NCBI RefSeq assembly: GCF_009905375.1
Contig: NC_133657.1
Location: 43,946,192 to 44,010,191 of the forward strand
Reading direction: 5' to 3'
DNA: 64,000 nucleotides
DNA from: Apium graveolens
Lineage: Eukaryota; Streptophyta; Magnoliopsida; Apiales; Apiaceae
How positions within the stretch are numbered: position 1 is the stretch's first letter; every line of letters starts with the position of its first letter. This document shows positions 20,082-30,392 of this stretch, in pieces. The notes beneath the pieces were generated by a model. It had not been told where the DNA came from. It saw only the letters and a program-made list of their open reading frames with translations, and did not search any database. A program made the translations under genes and the position numbers.

Positions 20082-23000
20082 TCACGTAGTCAACAAAATG
20101 GCACTAACCACTTCTCGGTTTGCCATGTCCCCATAGTAGTGCTTCAACCGCTGACCGTTAACCTTGAATGCTTGGTCCGAATCATTCTCAAAAATTTCCA
20201 CCGCTCCATGTGGAAACACAGTTTTGACAATAAAAGGTCCAGACCACCTTGATTTCAACTTCCCAGGAAAAAGTCGGAGCCGAGAGTTGAATAACAGAAC
20301 TTGTTGCCCTGGCACAAACAACTTAGGATGTTGCTTCCTATCGTGCCACCTTTTCACCTTTTCCTTATACATTTTGTTATTCTCGTACGCTTGAAGTCGA
20401 AATTCATCAAGTTCATTAAGCTGAAGCATTCTTTTCTTACCAGCTGCATCTAAATCCAGGTTCAATTTCTTCAATGCCCAGTAGGCCTTATGCTCAAGCT
20501 CCGCCGGTAGATGACATCCCTTACCGTACACCAACTGAAACGGTGACATCCCAAGTGGAGTTTTGTATGCTGTTCTGTAAGCCCAAACAGCTTCATCGAG
20601 CTTTAAAGACCAATCCTTCCTTGATGGACAAACAACCTTCTCTAGAATGCGCTTTATCTCTCTGTTAGACACTTCCGCTTGACCATTTGTTTGCGGATGA
20701 TAGGCAGTAGCTACTCGATGATTCACATTATAACGCTGCATCATAAAAGTGAACTTACGGTTGCAAAAATGCGATCCTTCATCACTTATGATTACCCGAG
20801 GTGTTCCAAACCTTGTGAAAATTTGCTTATGAAGAAAATTTAGCACTGCCTTTGCATCATTTGTCGGTAAAGCTTTAACTTCGACCCATTTTGAGACATA
20901 ATCGACTGCCAGCAAAATGTACTGATTATTGCAAGACGAGATAAAAGGCCCCATGAAATCGATTCCCCATACATCAAAGACCTCGACTTCAAGCATCACA
21001 TTTAATGGCATCTCATCCTTCCTTGACAAATTTCCCACTCTTTGGCAACGATCACACCTTAAAACAAACTGATGAGCATCCTTGAACAAGGTGGGCCAGA
21101 AAAAACCTGCTTGCAGAATACGAGCTGTCGTTTTCTCACCTCCATAGTGTCCACCATAAACCGTGGAATGGCAGTCTCGTAATATCCCCTCCGTCTCACA
21201 GAACGGGATACATCTCCTAATGATCTGGTCAGCTCCCTGTCTAAATAAATATGGTTCATCCCACATATACCACTTCACCTCATGCAGAAACTTCTTCTTT
21301 TGCGCGGATGTCAAATTGGGAGGCATTATATTGCTGACAAGATGGTTTACAATATCTGCAAACCATGGTTCTTCCTCCTGAATTGCAAACAACTGTTCAT
21401 CCGGAAAAGATTCATTGATTAACGTCCTATCTTGTGAAGTAGAATCGGGATTCTCCAACCTAGAGAGATGGTCAGCTACTTGATTCTCGGTACCTTTTCT
21501 ATCTTTGATCTCTAAATCAAATTCCTGAAGTAAAAGCACCCAACGAATGAGTCTCGGCTTCGAATCCTTCTTAGAAACCAGATAGCGAATAGCTGCATGA
21601 TCAGTGAATACTGTCACTTTCGTACCAAGCAGATAAGATCGAAATTTCTCAAAGCCAAAGACTATAGCCAAAAGCTCCTTCTCAGTAGTGGTGTAGTTCA
21701 ATTGGGCCCCATTTAAAGTCTTACTCGCATAGTAGACCACATAGAAGAGATTTTTCTTGCGCTGTCCCAGAACTGCACCTACCGCATAGTCACTCGCATC
21801 ACACATCATCTCAAACGGTTCTGTCCAATCTGGTGCTGTAATAACTGGTGCCGTGATCAAACTCTCCTTGAGAGTCTCGAATGCTGCCAAACATTCATCA
21901 TCAAATTTGAAAGGCACATCTTTCTCTAGTAAATTGCACAACGGCTTAGATATCTTTGAAAAGTCCTTGATGAATCGCCGATAAAAACCCGCATGACCGA
22001 GAAAACTACGGATTCCTTTCACTGAATTAGGTGGGGGAAGATTTTCAATGACTATCACCTTGGCCTTGTCCACCTCCAGACCTTTGCTAGAGACCTTATG
22101 CCCAAGGATAATGCCTTCACGCACCATAAAATGACATTTCTCCCAATTAAGCACCAAATTAGTTTCCACGCATCTTTTGAGTACGGCGCGCAGATTGTTC
22201 AAGCATTCATCATATGAGTGTCCAAAGACGGAGAAGTCATCCATGAACACTTCGACGTTATTTCCAATCATGTCAGAGAATATAGCCATCATACATCTCT
22301 GAAAGGTGGCCGGGGCGCCACATAACCCAAACGAAACTCTACGAAAAGCAAATGTGCCAAATGGACAAGTGAAGGTAGTCTTTTCCTGATCCTCTGGTGC
22401 AATACAAATCTGATTATACCCGGAATACCCATCCAGAAGACAAAAATACTCATGTCCCGCCAATCTGTCAAGCATTTGATCAATGAATGGGAGAGGGAAG
22501 TGATCCTTTCTTGTGGCTTTGTTCAATTTTCTATAATCCATGCATACTCTCCATCCTGTAACTGTTCGAGTAGGGATGAGCTCATTCTTTTCATTTGCGA
22601 CCATAGTGATACCTCCCTTCTTAGGAACACATTGTACAGGGCTCACCCACGAGCTGTCAGAAATAGGATAAATGATGCCTGCATCTAGCCATTTCAGAAT
22701 TTCTTTCTTCACCACCTCCTTCATGATTGGGTTCAGTCTTCGCTGCTGTTCCACAGTTGGCTTACTACCTTCCTCTAACAGAATTTTATGCATACAATAT
22801 GAGGGACTTATCCCCTTGATGTCTGCTATAGTCCATCCTATAGCCGATTTGAATTCTCTCAAAATCCTTAAGAGCTTGTCTTCCTCACTACCTGAAAGGT
22901 CAGCTGAAATAATAACAGGTAACGTAGATGAATCACCTAAAAAGGCATACCTCAAGTGTTCAGGTAATGGTTTGAGCTCTAAGGTAGGCGCTTCCTCTAT

Positions 23001-23495
23001 TGATGGTTTGAGCTTCCCTTCAGCGTTCTTGAGGTCAGAAGTACCAAGAGATTCAAATGGTATATCTAGCTTTCGCTTCCAGGGAGAAGCGTTCAGATAT
23101 TGTAATTGCTCGTTGCTATCTTCATCATCACTGTCAAATTCCCCCACTAAGGCCTTCTCCAATGCATCAGACATTAGCATGTGATCGAGTTCCGAAGTAA
23201 CCGCAGAATCAATCACATCCACTTTTAAGCACTCCTCATCTTCTGTAGGGAATTTCATTGCCTTGAATACGTTGAAGGTCACATCCTGATCTTGAACCCG
23301 CATAGTAAGTTCTCCTTTTTGCACATCTATCAAGGTACGGCCAGTCGCCAAGAAAGGCATCCCCAAGATTATAGGAATCTTTTTATCTTCCTCAAAATCC
23401 AGAATAACAAAATCAACAGGAAAGAAGAGCTTATCCACCTTGACGAGCACATCCTCAACTATGCCCCTTGGGTAAGTAATGGAACGGTCCGCCAA
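20082..23495 (-). CDS. pol: Athila Pol: protease end, RT, RNase H, integrase
   Basis: An open frame of 1137 codons, downstream part of the gag-pol frame; the first M is only the first one after an upstream TAA at 23496-23498. Residues 1-90 are the end of the protease domain ([19 protein letters not shown]). RT spans about 180-500 with the intact active site [10 protein letters not shown] (D419, D420). RNase H spans about 560-680 with D566, E606, D632 and D675. Integrase has H776, H783, C814 and C817, then D846, D905 and E941, the last two separated by 35 residues. The C-terminal part is the usual [19 protein letters not shown] and [15 protein letters not shown]. Every catalytic residue is present, so this is the best preserved pol in the window, but without its upstream start. 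Confidence 0.93.
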   Translation of the reverse strand: MADRSITYPRGIVEDVLVKVDKLFFPVDFVILDFEEDKKIPIILGMPFLATGRTLIDVQKGELTMRVQDQDVTFNVFKAMKFPTEDEECLKVDVIDSAVTSELDHMLMSDALEKALVGEFDSDDEDSNEQLQYLNASPWKRKLDIPFESLGTSDLKNAEGKLKPSIEEAPTLELKPLPEHLRYAFLGDSSTLPVIISADLSGSEEDKLLRILREFKSAIGWTIADIKGISPSYCMHKILLEEGSKPTVEQQRRLNPIMKEVVKKEILKWLDAGIIYPISDSSWVSPVQCVPKKGGITMVANEKNELIPTRTVTGWRVCMDYRKLNKATRKDHFPLPFIDQMLDRLAGHEYFCLLDGYSGYNQICIAPEDQEKTTFTCPFGTFAFRRVSFGLCGAPATFQRCMMAIFSDMIGNNVEVFMDDFSVFGHSYDECLNNLRAVLKRCVETNLVLNWEKCHFMVREGIILGHKVSSKGLEVDKAKVIVIENLPPPNSVKGIRSFLGHAGFYRRFIKDFSKISKPLCNLLEKDVPFKFDDECLAAFETLKESLITAPVITAPDWTEPFEMMCDASDYAVGAVLGQRKKNLFYVVYYASKTLNGAQLNYTTTEKELLAIVFGFEKFRSYLLGTKVTVFTDHAAIRYLVSKKDSKPRLIRWVLLLQEFDLEIKDRKGTENQVADHLSRLENPDSTSQDRTLINESFPDEQLFAIQEEEPWFADIVNHLVSNIMPPNLTSAQKKKFLHEVKWYMWDEPYLFRQGADQIIRRCIPFCETEGILRDCHSTVYGGHYGGEKTTARILQAGFFWPTLFKDAHQFVLRCDRCQRVGNLSRKDEMPLNVMLEVEVFDVWGIDFMGPFISSCNNQYILLAVDYVSKWVEVKALPTNDAKAVLNFLHKQIFTRFGTPRVIISDEGSHFCNRKFTFMMQRYNVNHRVATAYHPQTNGQAEVSNREIKRILEKVVCPSRKDWSLKLDEAVWAYRTAYKTPLGMSPFQLVYGKGCHLPAELEHKAYWALKKLNLDLDAAGKKRMLQLNELDEFRLQAYENNKMYKEKVKRWHDRKQHPKLFVPGQQVLLFNSRLRLFPGKLKSRWSGPFIVKTVFPHGAVEIFENDSDQAFKVNGQRLKHYYGDMANREVVSAILLTT

Positions 23496-23498
23496 TTA

Positions 23499-24164
23499 TA
23501 GCGACATGTATGTGGGTTTTGGATCAGGTAGGTCCAGCTTTTTAAAGATCGACAACGGCATCAGATTAATGCTTGCTCCCAAATCACAAAGGCACTTGTC
23601 AAAAGTTAGATTGCCAATGGTGCAAGGAATGGTGAAGCTTCCTGGATCTTTCAGTTTTAGTGGTAACTTTTATTGCAGAACCGCGCTGCATTCTTCCGTG
23701 AGAGCAACGGTTTCAAGGTCATCCAGTTTCACCTTCCTTGAAAGAATAGTCTTCATAAACTTCGCATAACTAGGCATTTGTTCCAGAGCCTCAGCGAAAG
23801 GTATATTGATGTGAAGTTTCTTGAACACCTCCAGAAACTTCCCGAACTGTCTATCCAGCTTTTGTTGCTGCAATCTCTTAGGAAAAGGTGGTGAAGGATA
23901 GAGCTGTTTCTCCCCTGTATTAGCCTCAGGCAGAGTGTGTTCAACAGTAGTCTTCCTTGGTTCCGCCGCTTTCTCCCTTTGCTTAGATTCTTCATCTCGA
24001 ACTTCAGCTTCGACTTCTTTTGCCTTTTCAGCATCAGCTACTTTTCCAGACCTTAAGGTAATAGCCTTGACTTACTCTTTAGCTTCCTTCCTGCCTGGTA
24101 CTTCCGTGTCACTGGGAAGAGTGCCAGGTTGACGATTGAGCACTGCATTGGCTAATTGACCGAT
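23499..24164 (-). pseudogene. Athila gag C-terminus and start of protease, with nonsense codons
   Basis: This is the same frame as gag and pol, interrupted by TAA at 24165-24167, 24072-24074, 23670-23672 and 23496-23498. After the gag capsid comes the conserved VKAITLRSGK, a charged linker (EKAKEVEAEVRDEE), KLHINIPFAEALEQMP, then the protease core [17 protein letters not shown] and [12 protein letters not shown], where D-L-G-A is the active-site loop. The four stops are the only evident lesions of gag-pol. All four are TAA in contexts where related proteins usually have Gln. Confidence 0.88.
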
Positions 24165-25448
24165 TTAATTTTCCAAGGTCTTGATAGAAACCGCCTGACT
24201 TTTGCACAACAGCTTAAGTTCCTCAAAATCAGCACTAGTAGGTGCAGCTGCACTTCCCTGTTGAGGATATGATTGTCTTGTAGCATACTGATGTGGTTGC
24301 TGGAATCCAGGTGGGTTAAACTGTTTACTCACTCCTTGCTGATATGGTGGCTGAATAGCATTCTGATTATTTCCCCAGCTGAAATTTGGATGATTTCTGT
24401 TGTTAGGATGATAGGTCGCTGGCACAGGCTGCTGTTGTCGCTGATAATTATTCACATACTGAACAGATTCGTTGACAAGAGAACACTGATCCGTAGCATG
24501 AGAACCTGCACAAAGCTCACAAACCATAGCTATTTGATTAACTCCATACGTAGCCAAAGAATCAACCTTCATTGATAGCTCTTGGAGCTGGGCTGCAATA
24601 GCGGTGGCTGCATCAACTTCCAGAATACCTGCTACCTTGCCTGATGTCATCCTCTGAGTTGGGTTTTGATGCTCATTTACAGCCATCGTCTCAATAAGAT
24701 TGTACGCCTCAGTATAGCTTTTAGCCCATAAGGCGCCTCCAGCTGCTGCATCGAGCATGGGCCGAGATTGAGCCCCCAAACCATTATAAAAACCAGTGAT
24801 TACCATCCAATCCGGCATTCCATGATGTGGACATTTTCTCAACATTTCCTTGTAGCGTTCCCAAGCCTCGCACATAGATTCTGTAGGTTGCTGCGCAAAC
24901 TGAGTAAGAGCACTCCTCATAGCAGCAGTCTTTGCCATTGGATAAAACTTCACCAGAAACTTTTGCGCAAGATCTTGCCACGTAGTGATTGACCCAGCTG
25001 GTTCAGAATGTAACCAGTCTTTAGCCTTATCCTTCAGTGAGAATGGGAAAAGCCTCAACTTGATAGCCTCATCAGTCACGCCATTATACTTAAAAGTGCT
25101 GCAGATCTCGACAAAATTCCTTATGTGCATGTTGGGGTCTTCAGTTGCCGCTCCTCCAAAAGAAACAGAATTCTGCACCATCTGAATAGTGCCCGGCTTG
25201 ATTTCAAAGGTGTTAGTTTGAATAGCCGGATGAAGGATGCTTGACTGAATGTCATCAATTTTAGGCCGAGAAAAATCCATAAGAGCTGGATCAGCTTGAA
25301 CAATATGATCTCCCATGTTTACTGGTTCTTTCTGCTCAGTTCCTGAATCCGAATCCTCAAAATCTAACTTCTCCGGTGTATCAAGAACTTCGTCTTTCTC
25401 CTCAGCTGTATCTAAGGTCCTCTTGCGAGCACGAGAACGAGTTTGCAT
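24165..25448 (-). pseudogene. gag: Athila gag, truncated by a nonsense codon
   Basis: The ATG at 25448 opens MQTRSRARKRTLDTAEEK, a typical Athila gag start, about 115 bp after the primer site. The capsid region includes SFGGAATEDPNMHIRNFVEI, FPFSLKDKAKDWLHS and FYPMAKTAAMRS with EAWERYKEMLRKCPHHG. A Cys/His motif, CELCAGSHATDQC, is a zinc knuckle for RNA binding at about residue 310. A Gln/Pro-rich stretch follows. The frame stops at TAA 24165-24167 after SIKTLEN and resumes without shift, so the frame to 20082 is otherwise continuous. Confidence 0.9.
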
Positions 25449-25564
25449 AAATGTTTGCTAAAGTACCTGAAACAAAACCGAAAAGAGTAATTAACTACTA
25501 CGTCCTAATCACTGAGTCCTAATGACCAATGATGGTAAGTACATAAACTAAACAAATACACCGA

Positions 25565-25583
25565 GTCCCCGTCAGCGGCGCCA
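25565..25583 (-). other. Primer binding site of the Athila element
   Basis: On the minus strand tggcgccgctgacggggac lies six bases after the 5' LTR end. This is the tRNA-Asp type site usual for Athila elements (TGGCGCCGTTGCCGGGG). Confidence 0.88.
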
Positions 25584-26635
25584 AAAACTTGTTAGGGCGA
25601 AATCACGCACTAATATTCACGTAAGTATACGCGTTCGCAAGTAATATAGAATACTTTCTAGTTCGTTCCCTCAGAGACTCAGACTAATTTATTGTCTAAT
25701 TTAACTCACTCACCAATGTATGATTACTTCTCAATGTTAAGATAACACTTAAAATTGTTGATTAAATATTAACTATAATTAACTACTTAATTAACCACTT
25801 AACTAACACTTCAATTTATCAATAATAAAACACTCATGAGATCACAACTTCATTATTACTTCCTTCTATAGCCATAGTTATTACCTTTAGCATGTGACAG
25901 TGATGATATTAATCGAATAACACAAAACTGATAAAAGCCAACTTTCATTGTACTAATACCATTCTACCAAACATCCACAATTAAGATAGAAATTGAATAG
26001 TCATCAATTATGTTGAGTTCCTATATGTCTACAGAAATTGACAACACAACGATTTAAGCACAAGTTATTCCTTTTGATTACATAGGGCAAATAAAACTGT
26101 TAGAGTTACCCACTAGTCATGCACAATGTACATGAACCTATGCTAGCATGGCAAGTTCTAAATCTCAAGATCCACCGTCGCTTCACAAGAGATTAACACC
26201 CTATCTTATATGTTCGCGACGCACATAAGATGAATACGCACAACCAATACTAGATATCATGCAATCATCACACACTAAAGTATTAAACAATTAACTAAAG
26301 AATTCCATAGTAAATCCGTTGCAACCCCATGATCACGATTAGCCCATAATAGAACTTATCGCCATCATGGGTTCATATGAAATCATGATAAACGAACACA
26401 AGAAAATAACAACTAAACTAATTAGATTAAAACAGAGTACGTCACAAGAGTAAATAAATCAAAGCAAGAAAACTAGCATCCAACGTTACAACGAAACAAG
26501 AATCACAAGAATATATGCTTCCTCTTCGTTGCTGTGTGCTAAATCGGTCTTCTTCCTTATCTCCTTCGCTTCTTGCAAAACACAATCTAAAACATAATCC
26601 CCTCTTAATACTCTGTGAAAAACGTCTCAAATCTA

Positions 26636-26643
26636 CTTATATA
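26636..26643 (-). promoter_or_regulatory. TATA box in the Athila 5' LTR
   Basis: The minus strand reads TATATAAG in the context gactattatataagtag, identical in the other LTR at 17523-17530. Transcription would start roughly 30 bp later and run toward the primer site at 25583. The GC-rich double repeat lies about 90 bp upstream of it. Confidence 0.6.
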
Positions 26644-26727
26644 ATAGTCCCATAAAACTCAGATTACATAGAAGTTGGAAGCCAAACAGAAGTAGAAGTC
26701 TAAAACAATATATTATTTTCCCCGACC

Positions 26728-26810
26728 CTGCGCGGCCGCTCAGCATTTCTGCGCGGGCGCGCAAGGCTGCTGTGCGGCCGCTCAGCATTGTTGCGCGGGC
26801 GCGCAGGACC
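26728..26810 (-). repeat. GC-rich 42 bp unit, two copies, in the Athila 5' LTR
   Basis: The counterpart of 17615-17697. It starts ctgcgcggccgctcagcatt; the second unit begins ctgtgcggccgc and has gttgcgcggg where the other LTR has gctgcgcggg. It lies upstream of the TATA box in U3. Confidence 0.9.
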
Positions 26811-27049
26811 CTACTGGAAAATTTCCAGGTTTGCTCCGTTTCTTCGCCGTAATCTGCCCGTTCTTTTCCTCTCGCAATGGTGAACACATGCCAAGGCTTA
26901 TTCTTGATGATTCCTCCTCCGAAATGCAACTAATACCTTGAAATACATAAACACTAGAAAAACGCATCAAATACACAAAATACTTGATTTCAAGACACCA
27001 ATTTAAGCCATTTTAAGACGTTCTAAGTGGTATAAAATGCCACTTATCA

Positions 27050-28403
27050 GTATGGTGTATCGATAATGAGAGATTTTGGATGTGAATCCACATTTATTTG
27101 AGCCACATCAACCTGACTTTGAGATGGTGCTATAACTGAGTCTTTTACTGCAGTTGGTACTGTGTGCACCCCATGACTCCCCAAATGGTTTTAGCTTCTT
27201 CTTTCTGATATAGGTTTATGTTGGTCAGTTGTGTCCCTTCCCCTTTTGGCTTGTGCTTTTGGTTGAGAGCTTGTTTCCAGAGCTACATCCTTTTGAGAGG
27301 ATGCAACTAGTAATAAGACTGTGATGTGGCTGGTTTGGATCATACTTTCCTCACCCACCTTATCCTTAGGGCTTATTTGATTTTCACCCTTACCCTCACC
27401 TTGGTCACTACCCTTCACACTTCCCCCAGGTGTTGTGGTAGTTTTTAAAACTATTTTCTTTTGAGAGAAACTAGAGTATGGCTTCTTTGATTTGGATTTA
27501 GAAGATTTTGGTTTTGTGGCTTGGGTAGGCATTTATTTGGTCACAGTCACAGATACTATAGCCACAGTTGAACTCAAAGAAATAGCAGGTTGGGAAGAGT
27601 TAGAGAAGGAAAATTTACCTCACTTACCTGAGGTGCCTCCATGATTGTCATATAGTGAAGAGGAATTTCCTCATTGAGATTGTTCCTGCTTAAACAAGCA
27701 AGTACTCTCTTTTCTTGGACCCAACAAGCAAGCTTCTTGTTTGGGTTCTCAACTAAAAGATCCTTAGATACATGATAAGCTAGCGTCATAAGAAATCTAA
27801 CATAGTACAAATTCTTTGGTCTTTTTTTAATATCTCATAATTTATACCCTAACTCTAGCATGACATAATTACTGAAATTAAAATATTTGTCATTTAAAAG
27901 CATGTCAAGCATGAAAGAAGTAATTGCATCAAAATTGCTTATTTTTCCAGAAAATACTTTTATAAAAGAGTCACATATAAAGCTCCATTCTTTTCTAAGG
28001 CCCTTTCTTCTGATTCCACCTAAATTAGCAGAATCAATAGAATAACCCATAGACTTAAGCAGGTTAGTCACGTCAGTGTCTGTGTGTGGAACAAATGTGT
28101 TATTTTCAGGCAATTAAAATAAGCTTGAACTTCATCACGATAAACACAATAAGCATTACCTTTAAGATTGAAGTGAATGGTCATGTTTGTAGAATGAAAA
28201 ACCACTGTGGTCCAAACTTCCTCTACAACCTGACGGTAAATCACAGGAGACTCGAGCATAGAGTACTTTAATTTGCAATTGCTAATGAATTCCATCATCT
28301 TGTGAAAGTCTTCAGAATCAACATTCTTGTCAACAAGTGCTACGAAGTTGTTTTTCTCATAGATGAACCCAGACTGAGACATGATTTTGACTACTGGTGC
28401 CAT
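27050..28403 (-). pseudogene. SIRE A extra ORF, N-terminal half
   Basis: The ATG at 28403 (MAPVVKIMSQSGFIYEKNN) begins a region read in pieces 28068-28403, 27835-28113, 27574-27810 and 27191-27532 on the minus strand, with a frameshift at about 28110 and a stop at 27835. It shares its plan with the first 250 residues of the SIRE B extra ORF: a strand-rich start, a region ending YYVRFLMTLAYHV (SIRE B: YYARFLMLIADHL), and then a Lys/Ser-rich tail (TKPKSSKSKSKKP). The rest is beyond the Athila insertion at 14833-16476. The frame is preceded by a TATA box at 28516. The function is unknown. Confidence 0.75.
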
Positions 28404-28967
28404 TTTTGCTTAGTATGTTATTATAGAGAGAAATTGGGGGTTTTGGAGATGAAGAGAGTAAAACTTGCTTTATAATTCAGAGACAGATAAAAGTGAAATA
28501 TAGAAATGGAATGGGCTTTTATACTTTCTCAGAAAAAGACAAACAAATAATTAAAAATGAAATAAAGTATTCAATGATAATTGCCAAAAATAATTGTTTA
28601 AAAATAAAGTAGACTGTAGAAATTCTAAAACTTTTCTATCGATATATAGATACACACTGTAAGTAAAGTCGACAGATAGGGTTTAAAATTAACGGCTATG
28701 ATTGAAACAATTTAACGGATACATGGATGTGCCTTTATCCGTCAAGGGATAAAGTACCCAGAAATATTTTGACTTTCAACAGATAATTCTTATTCAGTGA
28801 ATTCCATCAGTATTTAACCTTAGAAAATCCTAATTTTGGTGTCAGGATTTGACAACTTGCAAATCCTGATTTTAGTGTTAGGATTTGACAACTTGCAAAT
28901 CCTTATTTGTAACTTTAATAAAATAAAACTTATTTCTTGATGCATTACAAATTGCAAAAAAAAAGAA
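28404..28967 (-). other. Spacer between SIRE A pol and extra ORF
   Basis: Non-coding. It contains a 36 bp direct duplication at about 28825-28900 (aaatcctaattttggtgtca, then ggatttgacaacttgc, twice) and several loose copies of a tcaacggata-like motif (28669, 28689, 28712, 28742, 28776). The 110 bp before the ORF are pyrimidine-rich on the minus strand. This spacer corresponds to the palindrome-rich spacer of SIRE B. Confidence 0.6.
28516..28523 (-). promoter_or_regulatory. TATA box before the SIRE A extra ORF
   Basis: The minus strand reads gaaagTATAAAAGcccattc, 113 bp before the ATG at 28403, followed by a pyrimidine-rich leader (ctctcttcatctcc, caatttctctct). Form and spacing match a plant core promoter, suggesting that the extra ORF could have its own transcript. 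Inference only. Confidence 0.5.
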
Positions 28968-29459
28968 TTACGAATAATTAGGCATACCTAATTCACTTAC
29001 CAACCTAGAGAAAGTTGATTCATCAAGTGGATTGGTAAAAATGTCTTCAAGTTGATGCTCACTTGGAACAAAATAAAGTTCCACAGTACCATTCATGACA
29101 TGGTCTTTAATGAATTGGTACTTGATGTCGATGTGCTTTGTCCTTGAATGCTGCACAAAATTTTGAGTATTGGAAATGGCACTTGAATTGTCACAGAAGA
29201 TTGGAATTTTGTCCACATGTAGACCATATCCAATAGTTGATTTTTCATCCATAATAATATGTGCACAACAGCTACCAACAGCAATATATTCAGCCTCAAT
29301 TATGAAAGTAGAAACTGAGTTCTATTTCTTACTAAAACAGGACACAAGCTTGTTTCCTACAAACTGACATATGTCAGTTGTGCTTTACATGTCTATTTTG
29401 CACCCTGCATAATCTGCATCTGAATAACCGATTAGATTAAAGCCAAAATCTCCAGGGCA
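28968..29459 (-). pseudogene. RNase H of SIRE A, with stops
   Basis: On the minus strand the copia RNase H can be followed: GYSDADYAGC (first Asp) at about 29430, EAEYIAVGSCCAH (Glu) near 29300, then the open frame 28968-29252 with IPIFCDNSSAIS (Asp) and HSRTKHIDIKYQFI, ending in ESTFSRLVSELGMPN. Stops occur near 29380 and 29325. The domain ends the pol frame 565 bp before the extra ORF. Compare 61576-61960 in SIRE B, where the first Asp is deleted. Confidence 0.82.
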
Positions 29460-30392
29460 CTAAATGCCAAGTTTTGGTGTAACCTTGAGATATCTGAAAA
29501 TTCTCTTAATAGCTATTAAATGAGATTCTCGAGGATCAACCTGAAATCTAGCACAAAGACAAGTAGCAAACATTATATTTCGTCTACTAGCTGTCAAATA
29601 TAAAAGTGAGCCAACCATGCCTCTATAGTTTGAAATGTCCACAGACTTTTCAATAGTGTTGAATTCAAATTTAGTGGCAGTGGCCATGAGAGTTTTTGTA
29701 GATGTGCAATCTATTAAGTCAAACTTCTTTAAAAGATCATGAATACATTTAGTTTGACTAATGAATATTCCATCACTAACTTTCTTAGCTTGTAAACCAA
29801 GAAAGTAAGTTAGTTCTCCCATTATTCTCATTTCATATTTACTTTGTATCAATTTGGCAAATATTTTACAAAGTTTTTCATCTGTAGAGCCAAATATAAT
29901 ATCATCTACGTAAATCTGAATAAGTATACTAGAGCCATTAACATTTCTAAAGAAAAGATTTTTATCGACAGTGCCTCTTGTGAAGTGATTTTCTAAGAGG
30001 AACTTTGACAAAGTATCATGCCAGGCTCTAGTTGCTTGCTTTAATCCATAAAGTACTTTCAAAAGATAGTAGTCATAATCTGGAAAGTTGGGGTCTTCAA
30101 AAGTGGGAGGCTGACTTGCATAGACTTTCTCCTCCAAATCTCTATTCATAAATGCACGTTTGACATCCAGTTGATAGACTTTGAAATTAGCATGGGCTAC
30201 ATATGCTAGAAAAATTCTTATGACTTCAAGTCTTGCAACAGGAGCAAAAGTCTCATCAAAATCTATTCCTTCTTGTTGACAGTAGCCTTTAGCAACCAAT
30301 CTAGCTTTATTCCTTATGACTATGCCATTATCATCCATCTTGTTTATGAATACCCATTGGTTGTCAATAGTATTCTTGCCTTTAGGTTTGGG
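29460..30392 (-). pseudogene. Reverse transcriptase of SIRE A, N-terminus cut off by element D
   Basis: An open frame of 292 codons on the minus strand with [47 protein letters not shown], and the active site [13 protein letters not shown] intact. It ends in [18 protein letters not shown] before a stop. Upstream of 30338 the frame is open to 30392, where element D begins. The missing RT start is at 47151-47317 on the other side of D, where NQFERNKVWKVVP runs into the D boundary. The frame is thus one gene split by 16.8 kb. Confidence 0.88.

Larger units (their letters stand above)
16477..27049 (-). mobile_element. Athila-lineage Ty3/gypsy retrotransposon, young
   Basis: A full-length element of 10573 bp on the minus strand: 5' LTR 25590-27049, tRNA-Asp type primer site, gag, protease, RT, RNase H, integrase, an extra ORF, polypurine tract and 3' LTR 16477-17936. 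Both LTRs are 1460 bp and I count about 16 differences, so roughly 1.1 percent. The flanks atatg (16472-16476) and gtatg (27050-27054) match at four of five bases as target duplication. It interrupts the extra ORF of SIRE A. The gag-pol frame has only four nonsense codons and no frameshift that I could find. Confidence 0.95.
25590..27049 (-). repeat. 5' LTR of the Athila element
   Basis: A 1460 bp copy of 16477-17936 with about 16 base differences, 12 or so of them transitions. It ends GCCCTAACA before the leader and primer site. Confidence 0.96.
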
